Notes: generated from the letters alone by a model not told the origin. Counted from the first letter of the stretch, positions 28,460 to 38,860 are shown. The stretch is 64,000 bases of DNA from Marinobacter pelagius (GCF_003315345.1 NZ_QNRO01000002.1:124001-188000); one strand, 5' to 3'. Numbers and translations are program-made.

Positions 28460-29722
28460 TCAGGGTGAGTACGGACGGAAGTTCAGGTTGTAGTTGACCG
28501 CATCCCGACCCGGATCCCGGATGCTGATGGCGATGCGTACAGGCGTGTCCGTTGGCATGTCCTCCAGCTCCTGCGCTTCACCGGCCAGATATTCGTCAGG
28601 GGTGAACACGCTCTGGGCAACGACGTCGCCATTGAGGTTGGAGAAGGTCAGCGCAATGGCCGGGAAGGGTTGTTCGAAATCCGCCCGGTTGATGATGACG
28701 GCATCCACCAGCAGCTGGCCCCGGTTCTCAGGATCGGTACGAACCACCAGCTTACGGCTCTGGATGGCGTCCACATTGACCAGGGGCTTGAGTTCACAGC
28801 CGGCCAGTTCACAGCCTTTTTCATAGAATGGACGCAGCTCGGGAATGGCCGACAGGCGATCGAACTGGAACCAGGTCACCTGGGCCACCAGAACACCGAT
28901 CAGGGCAAGTACAATCAGGCTCCAGAGGATGGTTCGGGCCTTGCCGCCGCGCCCCTTGTTGACCGAAACAGGCTCGCGCCGGAGGTCGCTGAATGGACTG
29001 GTCGCGCGCAGGGATTCTGCAGCGGGCGCTTCCGTGCGTTCGGGACTGAAGCCGGACTCGACGGGCTCCTCAGCGGAGGTGTCGGTGGCGCTGAAGGCCG
29101 GCTCCGGCGCAGGTCGGGAGGCTCTCCGGGGTGGTTCCTGGGCGGGTTCCGGCTCAGGTTCTGCGAACTCGGGCTCGAACTTTTCGGGTTCAGGTTCAGG
29201 CGCTTCGGGCTCGGGCTCGCGGGCAGAGAAGGTGGGGGGCGCTTCATCCCTGGAGGGTTGCGCCGGAGCGGGCTGTTTCGGCTTGCCCGGTTCCCGGGAC
29301 TCCTCGTCCTCTTCGAGGATCGCCTCGGCCCAGCTTTCGTCCACTTCTTCCGGCTCGGAGTCCGCATCGGCATCCCGGAAGCCAGACTTCTCGTTCTGAT
29401 TGATGGAAAGGAAGCTGTCGCTGAGTTCGTCGTCCGAGAATGACAATTTCGAGCCGGCATAACGGCCTTCCTCGGCATCCTCATCGGGGTTGTCGGCAAA
29501 CACGAAGTCTTCTTCGGTGGTCAGGCCGGAAGGCTCGGATTCTCCGGCCGGGGGCGCCGGAGGCTGGGTAGAGGTGGGCAGGACCCGGTGTTCAATGGCG
29601 TTGAACACCTCCATGCAGTTGCCGCAGCGGACTTTGCCCTTGGCGACGCCAAGCTGTTCATCGGAAACGCGGAAACGGGTATGGCACTTCGGGCACTGTG
29701 TCTGCAGGCTGCTCTGGGTCAT
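28460..29722 (-). CDS. Zinc-ribbon and DUF3426 membrane protein
   Basis: A 420-residue protein in three parts. Residues 9-42 are an MJ0042-type zinc ribbon with two CxxC pairs (CPKCH and CGNCM). Residues 43-265 are a long acidic, Pro/Glu-rich linker with repeated EPEPE units, likely disordered. A single membrane helix (TILWSLIVLALIGVLVAQV, about 270-290) leads to a DUF3426 domain that should lie in the periplasm. The family is often encoded next to prmA, as here, but its function is unknown. AGGA precedes the ATG at good spacing. The linker is unusually long and repetitive. Confidence 0.85.
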   Translation of the reverse strand: MTQSSLQTQCPKCHTRFRVSDEQLGVAKGKVRCGNCMEVFNAIEHRVLPTSTQPPAPPAGESEPSGLTTEEDFVFADNPDEDAEEGRYAGSKLSFSDDELSDSFLSINQNEKSGFRDADADSEPEEVDESWAEAILEEDEESREPGKPKQPAPAQPSRDEAPPTFSAREPEPEAPEPEPEKFEPEFAEPEPEPAQEPPRRASRPAPEPAFSATDTSAEEPVESGFSPERTEAPAAESLRATSPFSDLRREPVSVNKGRGGKARTILWSLIVLALIGVLVAQVTWFQFDRLSAIPELRPFYEKGCELAGCELKPLVNVDAIQSRKLVVRTDPENRGQLLVDAVIINRADFEQPFPAIALTFSNLNGDVVAQSVFTPDEYLAGEAQELEDMPTDTPVRIAISIRDPGRDAVNYNLNFRPYSP

Positions 29723-29787
29723 GCTTCGTTCCTGAAAGCGGCTGTACTACTACGAGTGTGGGAGTTTAGTCGCTATCGTCCGGTTCG

Positions 29788-30684
29788 TCATCTGTCCTTG
29801 CGCCGTCCTGTGAGACGTATCCACTCTTCGCGTTGCTCCGGCTCGTCCATGATGAACCACGGCTCGTAGGCCTCCATGACTTCCCGGGCCTGGTTCGACA
29901 GGATGCCAGAAAGCACCAGTTCGCCGCCGGGGCGGGTCAGGGCTGCCAGGTGGGGCGCGAGGCCTATCAGCGGCTGGGCCAGGATGTTGGCCAGCATCAC
30001 GTCGCAGCGGGTATCCGGTTCGTCTTCCGGCAGGTACAGGTCCAGTCGGGATTCGTCGACGCCGTTGCGTCGGGCATTCTCACGGCTGGCTTCCAGGGCC
30101 TGGGGGTCGGTGTCGACACCAATGACGTGATCGGCACCCAGCAGCAGTGCCGCCAGGCCCAGGATGCCTGAGCCGCAACCATAATCGATGACCTGCTTGC
30201 CCTGCACGTCCTGGCCGTCCAGCCATTCCAGGCAGAGTGCGGTGGTGGGGTGCGTGCCGGTGCCGAAAGCGAGACCCGGGTCGAGCATCAGGTTGGCCGC
30301 TTCCGGATCCGGGGCATCGTGCCAGCTGGGAACAATCCAGAGCCGCTCGCCGAACCTCAGGGGCTGGAAATCATCCATCCAGGCCCGCTCCCAGTCCTTG
30401 TCTTCCACCAGGGTTACCTCGATCTCCGGCAGGGACTGCTGGGTCTGCTGGTGCCAGGCATCGCGGACGTCCGCGCACAGCTGGTCAATGTCACGATCGG
30501 ACTGGAACAGACCGGTCACCGTGGTCTGGCTCCACAGGGGCGTGGTGCCAGGGTCCGGTTCGTACAGGGGCTGGTCGGCAGCATCTTCCATGGAGACGGC
30601 GTCAGCGCCCATCTCCATGAGCAGATCCTCCAGCTGATCCGCATTGTCCGGATCAGCCGGGATCTGGAGTTGTATCCAGGGCAT
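29788..30684 (-). CDS. prmA: Ribosomal protein L11 methyltransferase
   Basis: A 298-residue SAM-dependent enzyme that trimethylates lysines and the N-terminus of ribosomal protein L11. The N-terminal substrate-recognition domain begins MPWIQLQIPADPDNADQLED. The catalytic domain has GLAFGTGTHPTTALCLEWL, SAM motif DYGCGSGILGLAALL, and the NILAQPLIGLAP strand. Length is standard. It follows accC with only two bases between, as the last gene of aroQ-accB-accC-prmA. Confidence 0.95.
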   Translation of the reverse strand: MPWIQLQIPADPDNADQLEDLLMEMGADAVSMEDAADQPLYEPDPGTTPLWSQTTVTGLFQSDRDIDQLCADVRDAWHQQTQQSLPEIEVTLVEDKDWERAWMDDFQPLRFGERLWIVPSWHDAPDPEAANLMLDPGLAFGTGTHPTTALCLEWLDGQDVQGKQVIDYGCGSGILGLAALLLGADHVIGVDTDPQALEASRENARRNGVDESRLDLYLPEDEPDTRCDVMLANILAQPLIGLAPHLAALTRPGGELVLSGILSNQAREVMEAYEPWFIMDEPEQREEWIRLTGRRKDR

Positions 30685-30686
30685 GG

Positions 30687-32027
30687 TTATTCCCGCATCA
30701 GTTTTTCCAGGTAGTGGATGGTGAAGTCTACCTGTTTGAAGCCACCATCGCGTACCAGTCTCCGATGCAGGGGCTGGTTGGTCTTGATGCCCTCGACCAC
30801 CATCTCGTCCAGGGCGTTTTTCATGCGCCGGCGAGCGATCTCGCGATCATCACCCCAGGTAATGAGCTTGGCCACGAGCGAATCGTAGTACGGCGGCACG
30901 GTGTAGCCGCTGTACAGGTGGGAGTCGACGCGGATGCCGTTGCCGCCGGGCGCGTGGTAGTGCTTGACCTTGCCCGGGCTGGGCACGAAGGTCTTCGGGT
31001 CCTCGGCGTTGATCCGGCATTCGATGGCATGGCCTTGTATGTGGATCTCATCCTGGCTGTACTGCAGCGGCAGTCCGCTGGCAATGCGCAGCTGCTCGCG
31101 CACGATATCCACGCCGGTAACCATCTCGGAGACCGGATGCTCTACCTGGACCCGGGTGTTCATCTCGATGAAGTAGAACTCGCCGTCCTGGTACAGGAAC
31201 TCGAAGGTGCCGGCGCCCACGTAGCCGATTTCCTTGCAGGCATCGACACAGGCTTTCAGGGTTTTTTCCCGGGATTCGGCATTGACGTTCGGTGCCGGCG
31301 CTTCCTCGATCACCTTCTGGTTACGACGCTGCATGGAGCAGTCGCGGTCGCCCAGGTGGATGACGTTGCCATGCATGTCCGCCAGTACCTGGACTTCCAC
31401 GTGGCGCGGCATTTCCAGGAATTTCTCCAGGTATACGGTGGGGTCACCGAAGGCGTTGCGGGCCTCGCTCTGGGTAATCTGGATCGCCTTGAGCAGGGCT
31501 GCCTCGGAGTGAACCACCTGCATGCCCCGGCCACCGCCGCCGGAGGCGGCCTTGATCATCACCGGGTAGCCGATCTTCCGGGCAATCTGCAGGGTGCGCT
31601 CGTCGTCATCGGTGAGTGGGCCGTCGGAGCCGGGCACGGTGGGTACGCCGGCCTTTTTCATGGCTTCGATGGCGGAGACCTTGTTACCCATCAGGCGGAT
31701 GGTTTCAGCCTTCGGGCCGATGAAGCGGAAACCGCTTTTTTCGACCTGCTCGGCGAAGTCGGCATTTTCTGCCAGGAAGCCGTAACCGGGGTGGATGCCC
31801 ACCGAATCGGTCACTTCCGCCGCACTTATGATGGCGGGGATGTTCAGGTAGCTGTCGGTTGCGCTGTTCGGGCCGATGCACACGGATTCGTCGGCAAGAC
31901 GAACGTGCATCAGTTCCCGGTCCACCTGCGAGTGTACAGCAACAGTCTTGATGCCCAGCTCCTTGCAGGCACGCAGGATGCGCAGCGCGATTTCACCGCG
32001 GTTTGCGATCAGAACTTTTTCTAACAT
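30687..32027 (-). CDS. accC: Biotin carboxylase subunit of acetyl-CoA carboxylase
   Basis: A biotin carboxylase of 446 residues that carboxylates the biotin on AccB using ATP and bicarbonate, the first step of fatty acid synthesis. The start [20 protein letters not shown] matches E. coli AccC. The glycine-rich ATP loop [11 protein letters not shown], the [10 protein letters not shown] segment, [17 protein letters not shown] and the catalytic lid complete an ATP-grasp enzyme. ATG 32027 is preferred by alignment; another ATG lies at 32033, two codons upstream. It follows accB by 24 bases and leads directly into prmA. Confidence 0.96.
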   Translation of the reverse strand: MLEKVLIANRGEIALRILRACKELGIKTVAVHSQVDRELMHVRLADESVCIGPNSATDSYLNIPAIISAAEVTDSVGIHPGYGFLAENADFAEQVEKSGFRFIGPKAETIRLMGNKVSAIEAMKKAGVPTVPGSDGPLTDDDERTLQIARKIGYPVMIKAASGGGGRGMQVVHSEAALLKAIQITQSEARNAFGDPTVYLEKFLEMPRHVEVQVLADMHGNVIHLGDRDCSMQRRNQKVIEEAPAPNVNAESREKTLKACVDACKEIGYVGAGTFEFLYQDGEFYFIEMNTRVQVEHPVSEMVTGVDIVREQLRIASGLPLQYSQDEIHIQGHAIECRINAEDPKTFVPSPGKVKHYHAPGGNGIRVDSHLYSGYTVPPYYDSLVAKLITWGDDREIARRRMKNALDEMVVEGIKTNQPLHRRLVRDGGFKQVDFTIHYLEKLMRE

Positions 32028-32051
32028 GGCCATGAGTAACAATCACCCAGT

Positions 32052-32513
32052 TCAGGAAATGACGACCAGGGGCTGGTCAAACTCCACCGGCTGGCCATTT
32101 TCGACCAGGATTTCAGTTACAGTTCCGGCCTTGTCAGCCTCGATCTGGTTCATCATCTTCATCGCCTCGACGATGCAGACCACGTCACCGACGTTGACGG
32201 TCTGGCCAACTTCCACGAATGCCTGGGCGGTGGGTGACGGTGCCCGGTAGAAGGTACCGACCATCGGGGAGTTCAAGGTATGGCCGGACGGACCGGCCGG
32301 GGCAGCGGGCTCTTCTGCAGCGGGAGCCGGGGCAGGCGCGGGGGCTGCTGCCTGGGGTGCCGGTGCGGGCATATGGCTCACGTACTGGGTGCCGGCGGCC
32401 TGTTCGCGACGGCGGGAGATGCGGACAGAATCGTCGCCTTCCTGGATTTCCAGTTCCTCGACGTCGGATTCCTCCAGGAGCTCAATGAGTTTCTTGATCT
32501 TGCGAATATCCAT
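32052..32513 (-). CDS. accB: Biotin carboxyl carrier protein of acetyl-CoA carboxylase
   Basis: A 153-residue carrier protein. A short N-terminal domain ([20 protein letters not shown]) is followed by an Ala/Pro-rich flexible linker at about 50-75. The biotinyl domain has the signature EAMKMM with biotinylated Lys119, and the thumb [17 protein letters not shown]. It swings between AccC and the AccAD carboxyltransferase. It lies between aroQ and accC in the common gammaproteobacterial order, and E. coli AccB autoregulates this operon. Confidence 0.96.
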   Translation of the reverse strand: MDIRKIKKLIELLEESDVEELEIQEGDDSVRISRRREQAAGTQYVSHMPAPAPQAAAPAPAPAPAAEEPAAPAGPSGHTLNSPMVGTFYRAPSPTAQAFVEVGQTVNVGDVVCIVEAMKMMNQIEADKAGTVTEILVENGQPVEFDQPLVVIS

Positions 32514-32540
32514 AGTTAATCCAGTCCCGTTGTGTCTGAT

Positions 32541-32981
32541 CTATCGGTGAATTCGTTGCAGGGCTGCCTGCAGGGCGAGGTCGTACCCCTGGCTGCCCAA
32601 CCCGCAGATAACGCCAATGGCGATATCGGAAAAATAGGAGTGATGGCGGAATGGCTCCCGCGCATGCACGTTGGAAAGATGCACTTCGATAAAGGGGATC
32701 CCGGAAGCCAGCACGGCATCCCGGAGGGCGATGCTGGTGTGGGTGAAGGCGGCAGGATTGATGATGAGGAAATCCACCCCTTCGGCCCGTGCTTCATGGA
32801 CCCGCTCGATCAGTTCGTACTCGGCGTTGGACTGAAGGTGGAGCAGGTGGTGACCCTTTTCGGCCGCTTTCGCCTTCAACCGGTCATCGATGTCCTTCAG
32901 GGTCTCGTAGCCGTACACCTCGGGCTCACGGGTGCCGAGCATGTTGAGGTTGGGGCCATGGAGCACGAGAATGGTGGACAT
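32541..32981 (-). CDS. aroQ: Type II 3-dehydroquinate dehydratase
   Basis: A 146-residue type II dehydroquinase that dehydrates 3-dehydroquinate in the shikimate pathway. The start [20 protein letters not shown] holds the N-terminal binding loop with the catalytic tyrosine. [14 protein letters not shown] and [17 protein letters not shown] carry the active-site Asn and His. It is the first gene of aroQ-accB-accC-prmA, with 27 bases to accB. The 271 bases to the next gene on its right should hold the promoter; nothing convincing was identified there. Confidence 0.96.
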   Translation of the reverse strand: MSTILVLHGPNLNMLGTREPEVYGYETLKDIDDRLKAKAAEKGHHLLHLQSNAEYELIERVHEARAEGVDFLIINPAAFTHTSIALRDAVLASGIPFIEVHLSNVHAREPFRHHSYFSDIAIGVICGLGSQGYDLALQAALQRIHR

Positions 32982-33252
32982 GATTACGCCTGCCTTGCTG
33001 TCTTTTTAACAGGATCGCCGAAAATCACGGCATTTTCCCACAATGGTGCGTGCTTGTTTTCCTCAGATCAACACTTTTTGACAATCTTCCGTGTTGGCCA
33101 TTGGTCGTAAAAAGACAGCGCTGGCAATCGAAACGGGATCTTTCCGCTGATGACAATCATTGTCGGCAAGGACAGGGCCGACTTCCATACGACGTTGGTT
33201 TCATAGCTGAAGGTAGGGGCAGCGGGCCGGTCCGACCCGCTGAGGGTGCGGG

Positions 33253-34869
33253 TCAGGGGGTGTCCGCGCTCACGCAGTTACGGCCGGCCTTCTTGGAGGC
33301 ATACAGCGCACGGTCGGCCCGGTCGCACAGTTCCTGGGCGGTTTGCCCCGGCTGCAGGGTGGCGACGCCGCAGCTGAAGGTGACATTGAACTCGCGGTCC
33401 CCCGCGCGCTGGCGCAGCTCCGAGAATCGCTCCCGGATTTCGTTCAGCACATTGCGGGCATCACTGGGCCGGGTGTCCGGCAGGATGATGGCAAACTCCT
33501 CGCCGCCATAACGGCCGACATGGTCGGTCTTGCGCAGCCGCTGTTTCAGGAACATGGAAAGGCTGCGCAGAACCCGGTCGCCGATCGGGTGGCCGAAGGT
33601 GTCGTTCACCTTCTTGAAGTAGTCGATATCGATCATCGCGAAGGACAGAGACTGGTCTTTCTGCCGCGCCTTGGCGATTTCCTGATCCAGCAGGTGCAGG
33701 GTATGGGTGTGGTTGTACAGTCCCGTCAGACTGTCACGGATCATCAGCGCCAGCAGCGAACGGGCCCGCCGGCCCCGGTTGTGGATGGTCGCGATCAGGT
33801 GCTTGGGATCAATGGGCTTGGTCAGGAAATCGTCTCCGCCCAGGCTCATGGCATGGAGCTGTTTGCTGACGTCTTCCTCGGCCGAGAGGTAGATGATGGG
33901 CACGCTGTGAAAGCGGTCCTGCTGGCGGATGACCCGGGCAATCTCCATACCGGTGCAGCCGGGCATGTACATGTCCAGGATGATGATTTCCGGAGAGAAT
34001 TCGTCCAGGGCATGAATGATCTGCATCGGGTCGGTGATGATGTGGGCGGTCATGCCGGCCCGCTTCAGCACCGTTTCCATGAACTTGGCCTGGGCCCGGG
34101 AATCGTCCAGCACCAGTACGCGGTAAGGCTCGACCGTATTGCCGTGGGTATAGGTCTCGATCTTCTCGATCAGCTGGCCCGGATCGACAGCCGGGTAGAA
34201 GAATTCCTCGCCCCCGCATCGTGAGGCCCTGAGACGGGTTTCGATGGAGCCATCCTCGTCACTCACGAAGATAACCGGGATCGGAGTCTCGTGGCGTTCC
34301 TGCAGGTGCTCGATGATGCCTATACCGGCATTCGTGCTGCCGCCGAAGCTCACATCCATCAAGATGGTTTCCGGTTTGCTCAGAGCGCAGGCTTCCATCA
34401 GGGCATCCGCACTGGTAAAGGCCGAGGCCCGGAAGCCGAAAAATTCCAGCTGGCGGATCAGGCGGGCGGCCATCTCTTCATTTTCCAGCGCGACGTAGAT
34501 CGGAGTCCGCCGGTATTGCTGGGGGGCGTCGGTCTTGTCCTTGTCGGTTCGGCGCAGGGTGCTCTGGCACAGCTGTTCCATGGCATCCTGGAGCTGCGGC
34601 CACAGCGCCTCGTCCGGAGCGCTGTCTGCAGGCCAGCGGGTCATGAGGTCGAGCGCTTTCCGGCCGGCGTCCGCGTGGCCCTCCATCTCGAAACGCTGGG
34701 CGTAGCGCACCAGTTTGTCGGTGGCACTGACCAGTTCGGCGCGGTGGGAGGCCGCCAGGCTGTGGTCGGAATGGATCTTCTGCCAGGTGTCGAGGACAAT
34801 CCGTGCCTGGGTGGTTACACGTCGGGCAAAGTGTTGTCTGAGTTTTTCTTTCTGGCTCTCGTCGTTCAT
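33253..34869 (-). CDS. Diguanylate cyclase with tandem receiver domains
   Basis: A 538-residue response-regulator-type diguanylate cyclase making c-di-GMP from two GTP. A helical N-terminal region (1-115) precedes a first receiver-like domain (about 120-235, lacking the usual acidic pair) and a second, intact receiver (about 245-360, phospho-acceptor in ILDMYMPG and KPID lysine). The GGDEF domain has an active GGEEF at 455-459 and an inhibitory RxxD site (RKTD, 446-449). No signal or membrane segment. It is divergent from a LapD-like receptor gene, which suggests a local c-di-GMP circuit. No histidine kinase is adjacent. Confidence 0.9.
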   Translation of the reverse strand: MNDESQKEKLRQHFARRVTTQARIVLDTWQKIHSDHSLAASHRAELVSATDKLVRYAQRFEMEGHADAGRKALDLMTRWPADSAPDEALWPQLQDAMEQLCQSTLRRTDKDKTDAPQQYRRTPIYVALENEEMAARLIRQLEFFGFRASAFTSADALMEACALSKPETILMDVSFGGSTNAGIGIIEHLQERHETPIPVIFVSDEDGSIETRLRASRCGGEEFFYPAVDPGQLIEKIETYTHGNTVEPYRVLVLDDSRAQAKFMETVLKRAGMTAHIITDPMQIIHALDEFSPEIIILDMYMPGCTGMEIARVIRQQDRFHSVPIIYLSAEEDVSKQLHAMSLGGDDFLTKPIDPKHLIATIHNRGRRARSLLALMIRDSLTGLYNHTHTLHLLDQEIAKARQKDQSLSFAMIDIDYFKKVNDTFGHPIGDRVLRSLSMFLKQRLRKTDHVGRYGGEEFAIILPDTRPSDARNVLNEIRERFSELRQRAGDREFNVTFSCGVATLQPGQTAQELCDRADRALYASKKAGRNCVSADTP

Positions 34870-35061
34870 GTTACTCCGGCCCGTCCTTCACATGATGTCC
34901 GCCCGCCCGGTGGGGACGAATTTTTTAACCTTGGTGCTTTTACAGAGTCTATAGTGTTTAAAGTGGTCGGCGTAGGTGGCGCAATGTAAATGTTTGTCAA
35001 CTCTGGGGTGCAGGTCACAGTTGCTGCGTCGACTGTTGCAGCCCCTCCGGAGCAATTCCTT

Positions 35062-37065
35062 ATGGCATGGAAGCAGAGTCCGCAGTCTGCGCGGAACCAG
35101 GCGGGAATGATTACCCTCCGTACCCTGCTACTGCTTTTTACCGGTAGCCTGCTGGTGTTTGTGCTTGTGGCGGGTTTCGTGACCAGCTTCGGCCATTTTC
35201 GGGGCTATGTGTCCGAACAGCTGACAGGGCATGCCCGGGATGGTGCCACTGCCGTCGGGCTGTCGCTCTCCAATGCCATCGACGGGAGTGATCCGGTCGC
35301 CTCCGCGTCCCTCATTGACGCGGTCTTTGACAGCGGGCGATACCTTCGGGTGATTTACCTGAATCATCAGGGGGAAATCATCGCCGGCCGGCGGAAATCA
35401 CTGGATCAGATCGGTGTGCCAGCCTGGTTCCGCTCGGTGGCGCACCTTCCGCTGCCGGTTGCCGAAGCGGAGGTTGTGCGGGGCTGGCGCAGGCTCGGAA
35501 CGGTACAGGTGGTCAGTGATCCAGGGCGCGCGTACCGGGACCTCTGGCGCATTACCAGCGGGCTTGTGGTTGCCGTCCTGATAATCGGAGCCGTAGGTCT
35601 GTTCGCCCTCTTTTTGTTGCTCAACCGGACCCTGCGACCGCTGGCGGCCCTGGAAGAACAGGCCCGGGCATTGGGCAATCGTGAGTTCCGGCGTCATGTC
35701 ACCATCCGGTCAACCCGGGAGCTGAACCAGGTAACCGAGGCCATGAACCGGATGTCGGACGATCTGGGGCATTTGTTCGAAGGGCAGGCAAAGCTGATCC
35801 AGCATCTGCGCCGATTGAACAATGAAGATCCGGTGACCGGGCTGGCCAGTCGCAATGCCTTTGACCAGCGTCTGAAGGTCGAGGTGGAGTCGGAGGAAAA
35901 GTCGGCGCCGGGGATGCTGATCCTGATCCAGCTGTGGGACTTTGCCGGCTTCAACCAGGTCCATGGCCGGGCCGAAGGGGACCGCCTGCTGGTGCGAATT
36001 GCCGTCGAGCTTGGACGCTTCACGGGTCGGCATGCGGGCAGTTTTGCCGGCCGCCGGACCGGGGCTGATTTTGCCCTTTACCTGCCCGGCGCCATGCCGG
36101 CCGACGCCAGCGTCTGGTGCCAGGACCTTGTCGCAGAGCTCGACAGTGTCTATGCCGACCTTGCTTCCTCCATGACGGTAGCCGTGCACGCCGGGCTTGC
36201 CCGGGCCGGTGCCGGGAGAAGCGCCCGGGAGTTGATGTCCGCTGCAGACGAAGCGCTCAGGAAGGCCCAGTCGCTGGGAGACAGTGGTTACCAGCTGGCC
36301 AATGGCGAGCAGGAACATCATCACAACCTGGAAACCTGGCGGGTCATCCTGACCGAGGCGATAGGCAAGCAGCGGTTCTCGTTGTGGGTGCAACCGATGA
36401 TCAGCGAACACACCGAGTCGCCACTTTATCACCAGGTCTTTTCCAGGCTGGAGACGCCGGAAGGTGAACTCAAGGCCAGCGTGTTCGTGCCCATGGCAGA
36501 ACGGTTCGGGCTGGTCGAGCAGATCGACCGACTGTTGATGAAGCGGGTGCTGGAGCGCCTTGCTCAGCAGCCTGGCCAGCAGCTGGCGGTATCCCTGGCA
36601 GGTGCTTCGGTGGCCAGCGAGACCTTCCGGCAGGATCTGTTGGCCTGGCTGGAGCAGTCAGGTGACAGCGCCCGGCAGCTTTGGATCGGGGTCTCCGAGC
36701 AGACCATCCATCATCATCGTACTGCGGTGGGCCTGCTGGTGCGGGCCCTGGGGCGGATCAATGTGCCGGTTCTGGTGGACCGGTTCGGGGTGGGAGGCGT
36801 ACCCTTCAGCTATCTCAGGAATCTGAGGTTTCAGGCGCTGCGTATCGATAACAGCTTTATCCACGATATCGACAGTCACGAGGAAAACCGTTTCTACCTG
36901 GAATCAGTGATCGGCATAGCGCACCGGCGTGGCGTCCGGGTCTTTGCCACCGGGGTGGAAACAGCGGCGGAGTATTCGGTGTTGTGCAAGCTGGGTATCG
37001 ATGGCGCCATGGGGTACCATTTGGGTCGTCCATTCGCTGCTGACCAACAACCGCAAGGGGATTAG
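35062..37065 (+). CDS. LapD-like membrane c-di-GMP receptor with degenerate GGDEF and EAL domains
   Basis: From ATG 35062 (GGAG about nine bases upstream) the protein has 667 residues; the frame opens further at 34990 and another good start is at 35107. Two membrane helices flank a periplasmic LapD/MoxY-type sensor domain, then HAMP. The GGDEF position reads RTGADF and the EAL position YHQVFSRL, so both catalytic sites are lost, as in LapD, while late EAL features such as GVET and GYHLGRPFA remain. LapD binds c-di-GMP inside and sequesters the protease LapG outside to keep adhesins on the surface. No lapG is in the window; the role is inferred. Confidence 0.82.
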   Translation: MAWKQSPQSARNQAGMITLRTLLLLFTGSLLVFVLVAGFVTSFGHFRGYVSEQLTGHARDGATAVGLSLSNAIDGSDPVASASLIDAVFDSGRYLRVIYLNHQGEIIAGRRKSLDQIGVPAWFRSVAHLPLPVAEAEVVRGWRRLGTVQVVSDPGRAYRDLWRITSGLVVAVLIIGAVGLFALFLLLNRTLRPLAALEEQARALGNREFRRHVTIRSTRELNQVTEAMNRMSDDLGHLFEGQAKLIQHLRRLNNEDPVTGLASRNAFDQRLKVEVESEEKSAPGMLILIQLWDFAGFNQVHGRAEGDRLLVRIAVELGRFTGRHAGSFAGRRTGADFALYLPGAMPADASVWCQDLVAELDSVYADLASSMTVAVHAGLARAGAGRSARELMSAADEALRKAQSLGDSGYQLANGEQEHHHNLETWRVILTEAIGKQRFSLWVQPMISEHTESPLYHQVFSRLETPEGELKASVFVPMAERFGLVEQIDRLLMKRVLERLAQQPGQQLAVSLAGASVASETFRQDLLAWLEQSGDSARQLWIGVSEQTIHHHRTAVGLLVRALGRINVPVLVDRFGVGGVPFSYLRNLRFQALRIDNSFIHDIDSHEENRFYLESVIGIAHRRGVRVFATGVETAAEYSVLCKLGIDGAMGYHLGRPFAADQQPQGD

Positions 37066-37072
37066 GAGTCTT

Positions 37073-38125
37073 ATGCCAGGCAAATTCAGACAGTTCTTCA
37101 GGGATCGGAAAGAGGATGTTCAGGATTACGCCGGGGGCAGCGGCGTCGTTGGCCGGTTCATCCTCGCGGTGCTGGTGATTTATCTTCTGGCTGCTGTGGC
37201 CATCGGTATCTACTGGAGCGATGAGCCCGAAACCTTCTCAGTACGCGAAAATACCCGCGCTGTTGCCAACGCCCTGGAGCGGGAGCCGGTGACCGGTTTT
37301 GCCACTACCTCCACCATGATCCGGATTGCCGAAACCCTGCTGGATAAACCCGGTGGCTACATCTCCAACGACATTTTTCCGCCGGGATTATGGCTGGATA
37401 ACATTGCCAATTGGGAGTTTGGTGTGCTGGTCCAGCTCCGGGACCTGTCCCGGGCCATGCGCCGGGACATTGCCCGTTCACAGAGCCAGTCCTCCGAGGA
37501 TCCTGATCTGGTTATCGCCGAGCCCCAGTTCCACTTTGACAGCCAGAGCTGGGCGATCCCGTCCACCGAATCCGAGTACCGTCGCGGGATCAGCGCGCTC
37601 AAGCGTTACCTGAACCGCCTGTCCGCCCCGGAGCAGGCCGATGCCCAGTTCTTTGCCCGGGCCGACAACCTGAACAGCTGGCTGGCGGATCTGGAGACCC
37701 GGCTGGGTAGCCTGTCCCGGAACCTGGGGGAAAGCGTTGGTAAGGCGTCCGTTTCTGATGCGGTAGCCAACGTGGATGCGGACAATCCGCTGGCCGAAGA
37801 GACCGGCGGTGCTGAAGTGCAGACCCCCTGGACCAAGATCGACGACGTATTCTATGAGGCCCGCGGTAGCGCCTGGGCGTTGTTGCACATCTTCCGCGCC
37901 ATTGAGGTGGACTTCCGCAAGGTCCTGGTGGACAAGAACGCCATGGCCAGCGTGAAGCAGATCATCATCGAACTGGAGGGCACCCAGGGCCAGATGTGGA
38001 GCCCGGTTATCCTCAATGGCAGCGGCTTCGGCGTGCTGGCCAACCACTCCCTGACCATGGCCGCCTACCTGTCCCGCGCCAACGCGGCGATCAGCGACAT
38101 GCGGGATCTGTTGTCACGAGGCTGA
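37073..38125 (+). CDS. DUF2333 family membrane-anchored protein
   Basis: A 350-residue protein with one N-terminal membrane helix (about 28-48, FILAVLVIYLLAAVAIGIYW), the remainder predicted periplasmic and helical. SNDIFPPGLWLDNIANWEFG near residue 95 and the C-terminal VILNGSGFGVLANHSLTMAA are the recognisable DUF2333 segments. The function is unknown. AGGAG at good spacing fixes the start; the frame extends upstream into the previous gene and was cut there. It lies seven bases after the LapD-like gene, so the two are probably one operon and may act together at the envelope. Confidence 0.85.
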   Translation: MPGKFRQFFRDRKEDVQDYAGGSGVVGRFILAVLVIYLLAAVAIGIYWSDEPETFSVRENTRAVANALEREPVTGFATTSTMIRIAETLLDKPGGYISNDIFPPGLWLDNIANWEFGVLVQLRDLSRAMRRDIARSQSQSSEDPDLVIAEPQFHFDSQSWAIPSTESEYRRGISALKRYLNRLSAPEQADAQFFARADNLNSWLADLETRLGSLSRNLGESVGKASVSDAVANVDADNPLAEETGGAEVQTPWTKIDDVFYEARGSAWALLHIFRAIEVDFRKVLVDKNAMASVKQIIIELEGTQGQMWSPVILNGSGFGVLANHSLTMAAYLSRANAAISDMRDLLSRG

Positions 38126-38146
38126 GGCAGTCCCGTTTTCGAGCAC

Positions 38147-38176
38147 AAAAAACCGGGTTCCAGGACCCGGTTTTTT
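38147..38176. terminator. Bidirectional terminator between DUF2333 gene and ppa
   Basis: AAAAAACCGGGT pairs with ACCCGGTTTTTT around a short loop. Six Ts follow the stem on each strand, so it can end both convergent transcripts. Confidence 0.92.
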
Positions 38177-38197
38177 GCATCTGAAGAGTCTTGCCGA

Positions 38198-38725
38198 TCA
38201 GCCCTTGTAGGCGTTGATGGCGTCTTCGATGGCTTTCTTGGCGGCTGCGGCGTTGTCCCAACCTTGTACTTTGACCCACTTGCCCGGCTCGAGAGTCTTG
38301 TAGTTCTCAAAGAAGTGCTTGATCTGGTCACGCAGCAGTTCCGGCAGGTCAGTGATTTCCTTGACGTCGTGGTAGGTGGTGGTCAGCTTGTCGTGCGGAA
38401 CCGCTACCAGCTTGGCATCGCCGCCGGCTTCGTCTTCCATGTTCAGAACGCCGACGGGACGGGCACGGATGACGGAGCCTGGCTGTACCGGGTACGGGGT
38501 GACCACGAGTACGTCCAGGGGGTCGCCGTCGTCGGCCAGGGTGTGGGGGATGAAGCCGTAGTTGGCCGGGTAGAACATCGGGGTGGCCATGAAGCGGTCT
38601 ACCAGCAGGGCGCCCATGTCTTTGTCCAGTTCGTACTTGACCGGGGAGCTGTTGGCCGGAATCTCGATGGCAACGTAGATGTCTTCAGGCGGGTTTTTGC
38701 CTGCGGGGATGTTGTCGAATTGCAT
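38198..38725 (-). CDS. ppa: Inorganic pyrophosphatase
   Basis: A 175-residue family I pyrophosphatase that hydrolyses diphosphate in the cytoplasm and so drives biosynthesis. Metal and substrate ligands are visible in [23 protein letters not shown] and the [11 protein letters not shown] triad of aspartates. Length is standard. The start at ATG 38725 has AGGAAGG upstream. The frame stays open upstream to 39172 without stops, but that stretch contains hairpin repeats and no protein family, so it is not counted as coding. Confidence 0.96.
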   Translation of the reverse strand: MQFDNIPAGKNPPEDIYVAIEIPANSSPVKYELDKDMGALLVDRFMATPMFYPANYGFIPHTLADDGDPLDVLVVTPYPVQPGSVIRARPVGVLNMEDEAGGDAKLVAVPHDKLTTTYHDVKEITDLPELLRDQIKHFFENYKTLEPGKWVKVQGWDNAAAAKKAIEDAINAYKG

Positions 38726-38860
38726 GTGCGATCCTTCCTGATACGTTGAGGTACGTTTAACTGCGGCTAAAAAGTGGGCGCAATTATACGGGAGTCTCTT
38801 GCAGTTCGAAACTAAACCTTGGTCGTTGAGTTTGGAGTTGGTTTTTTCGGCGTGGGTGCA

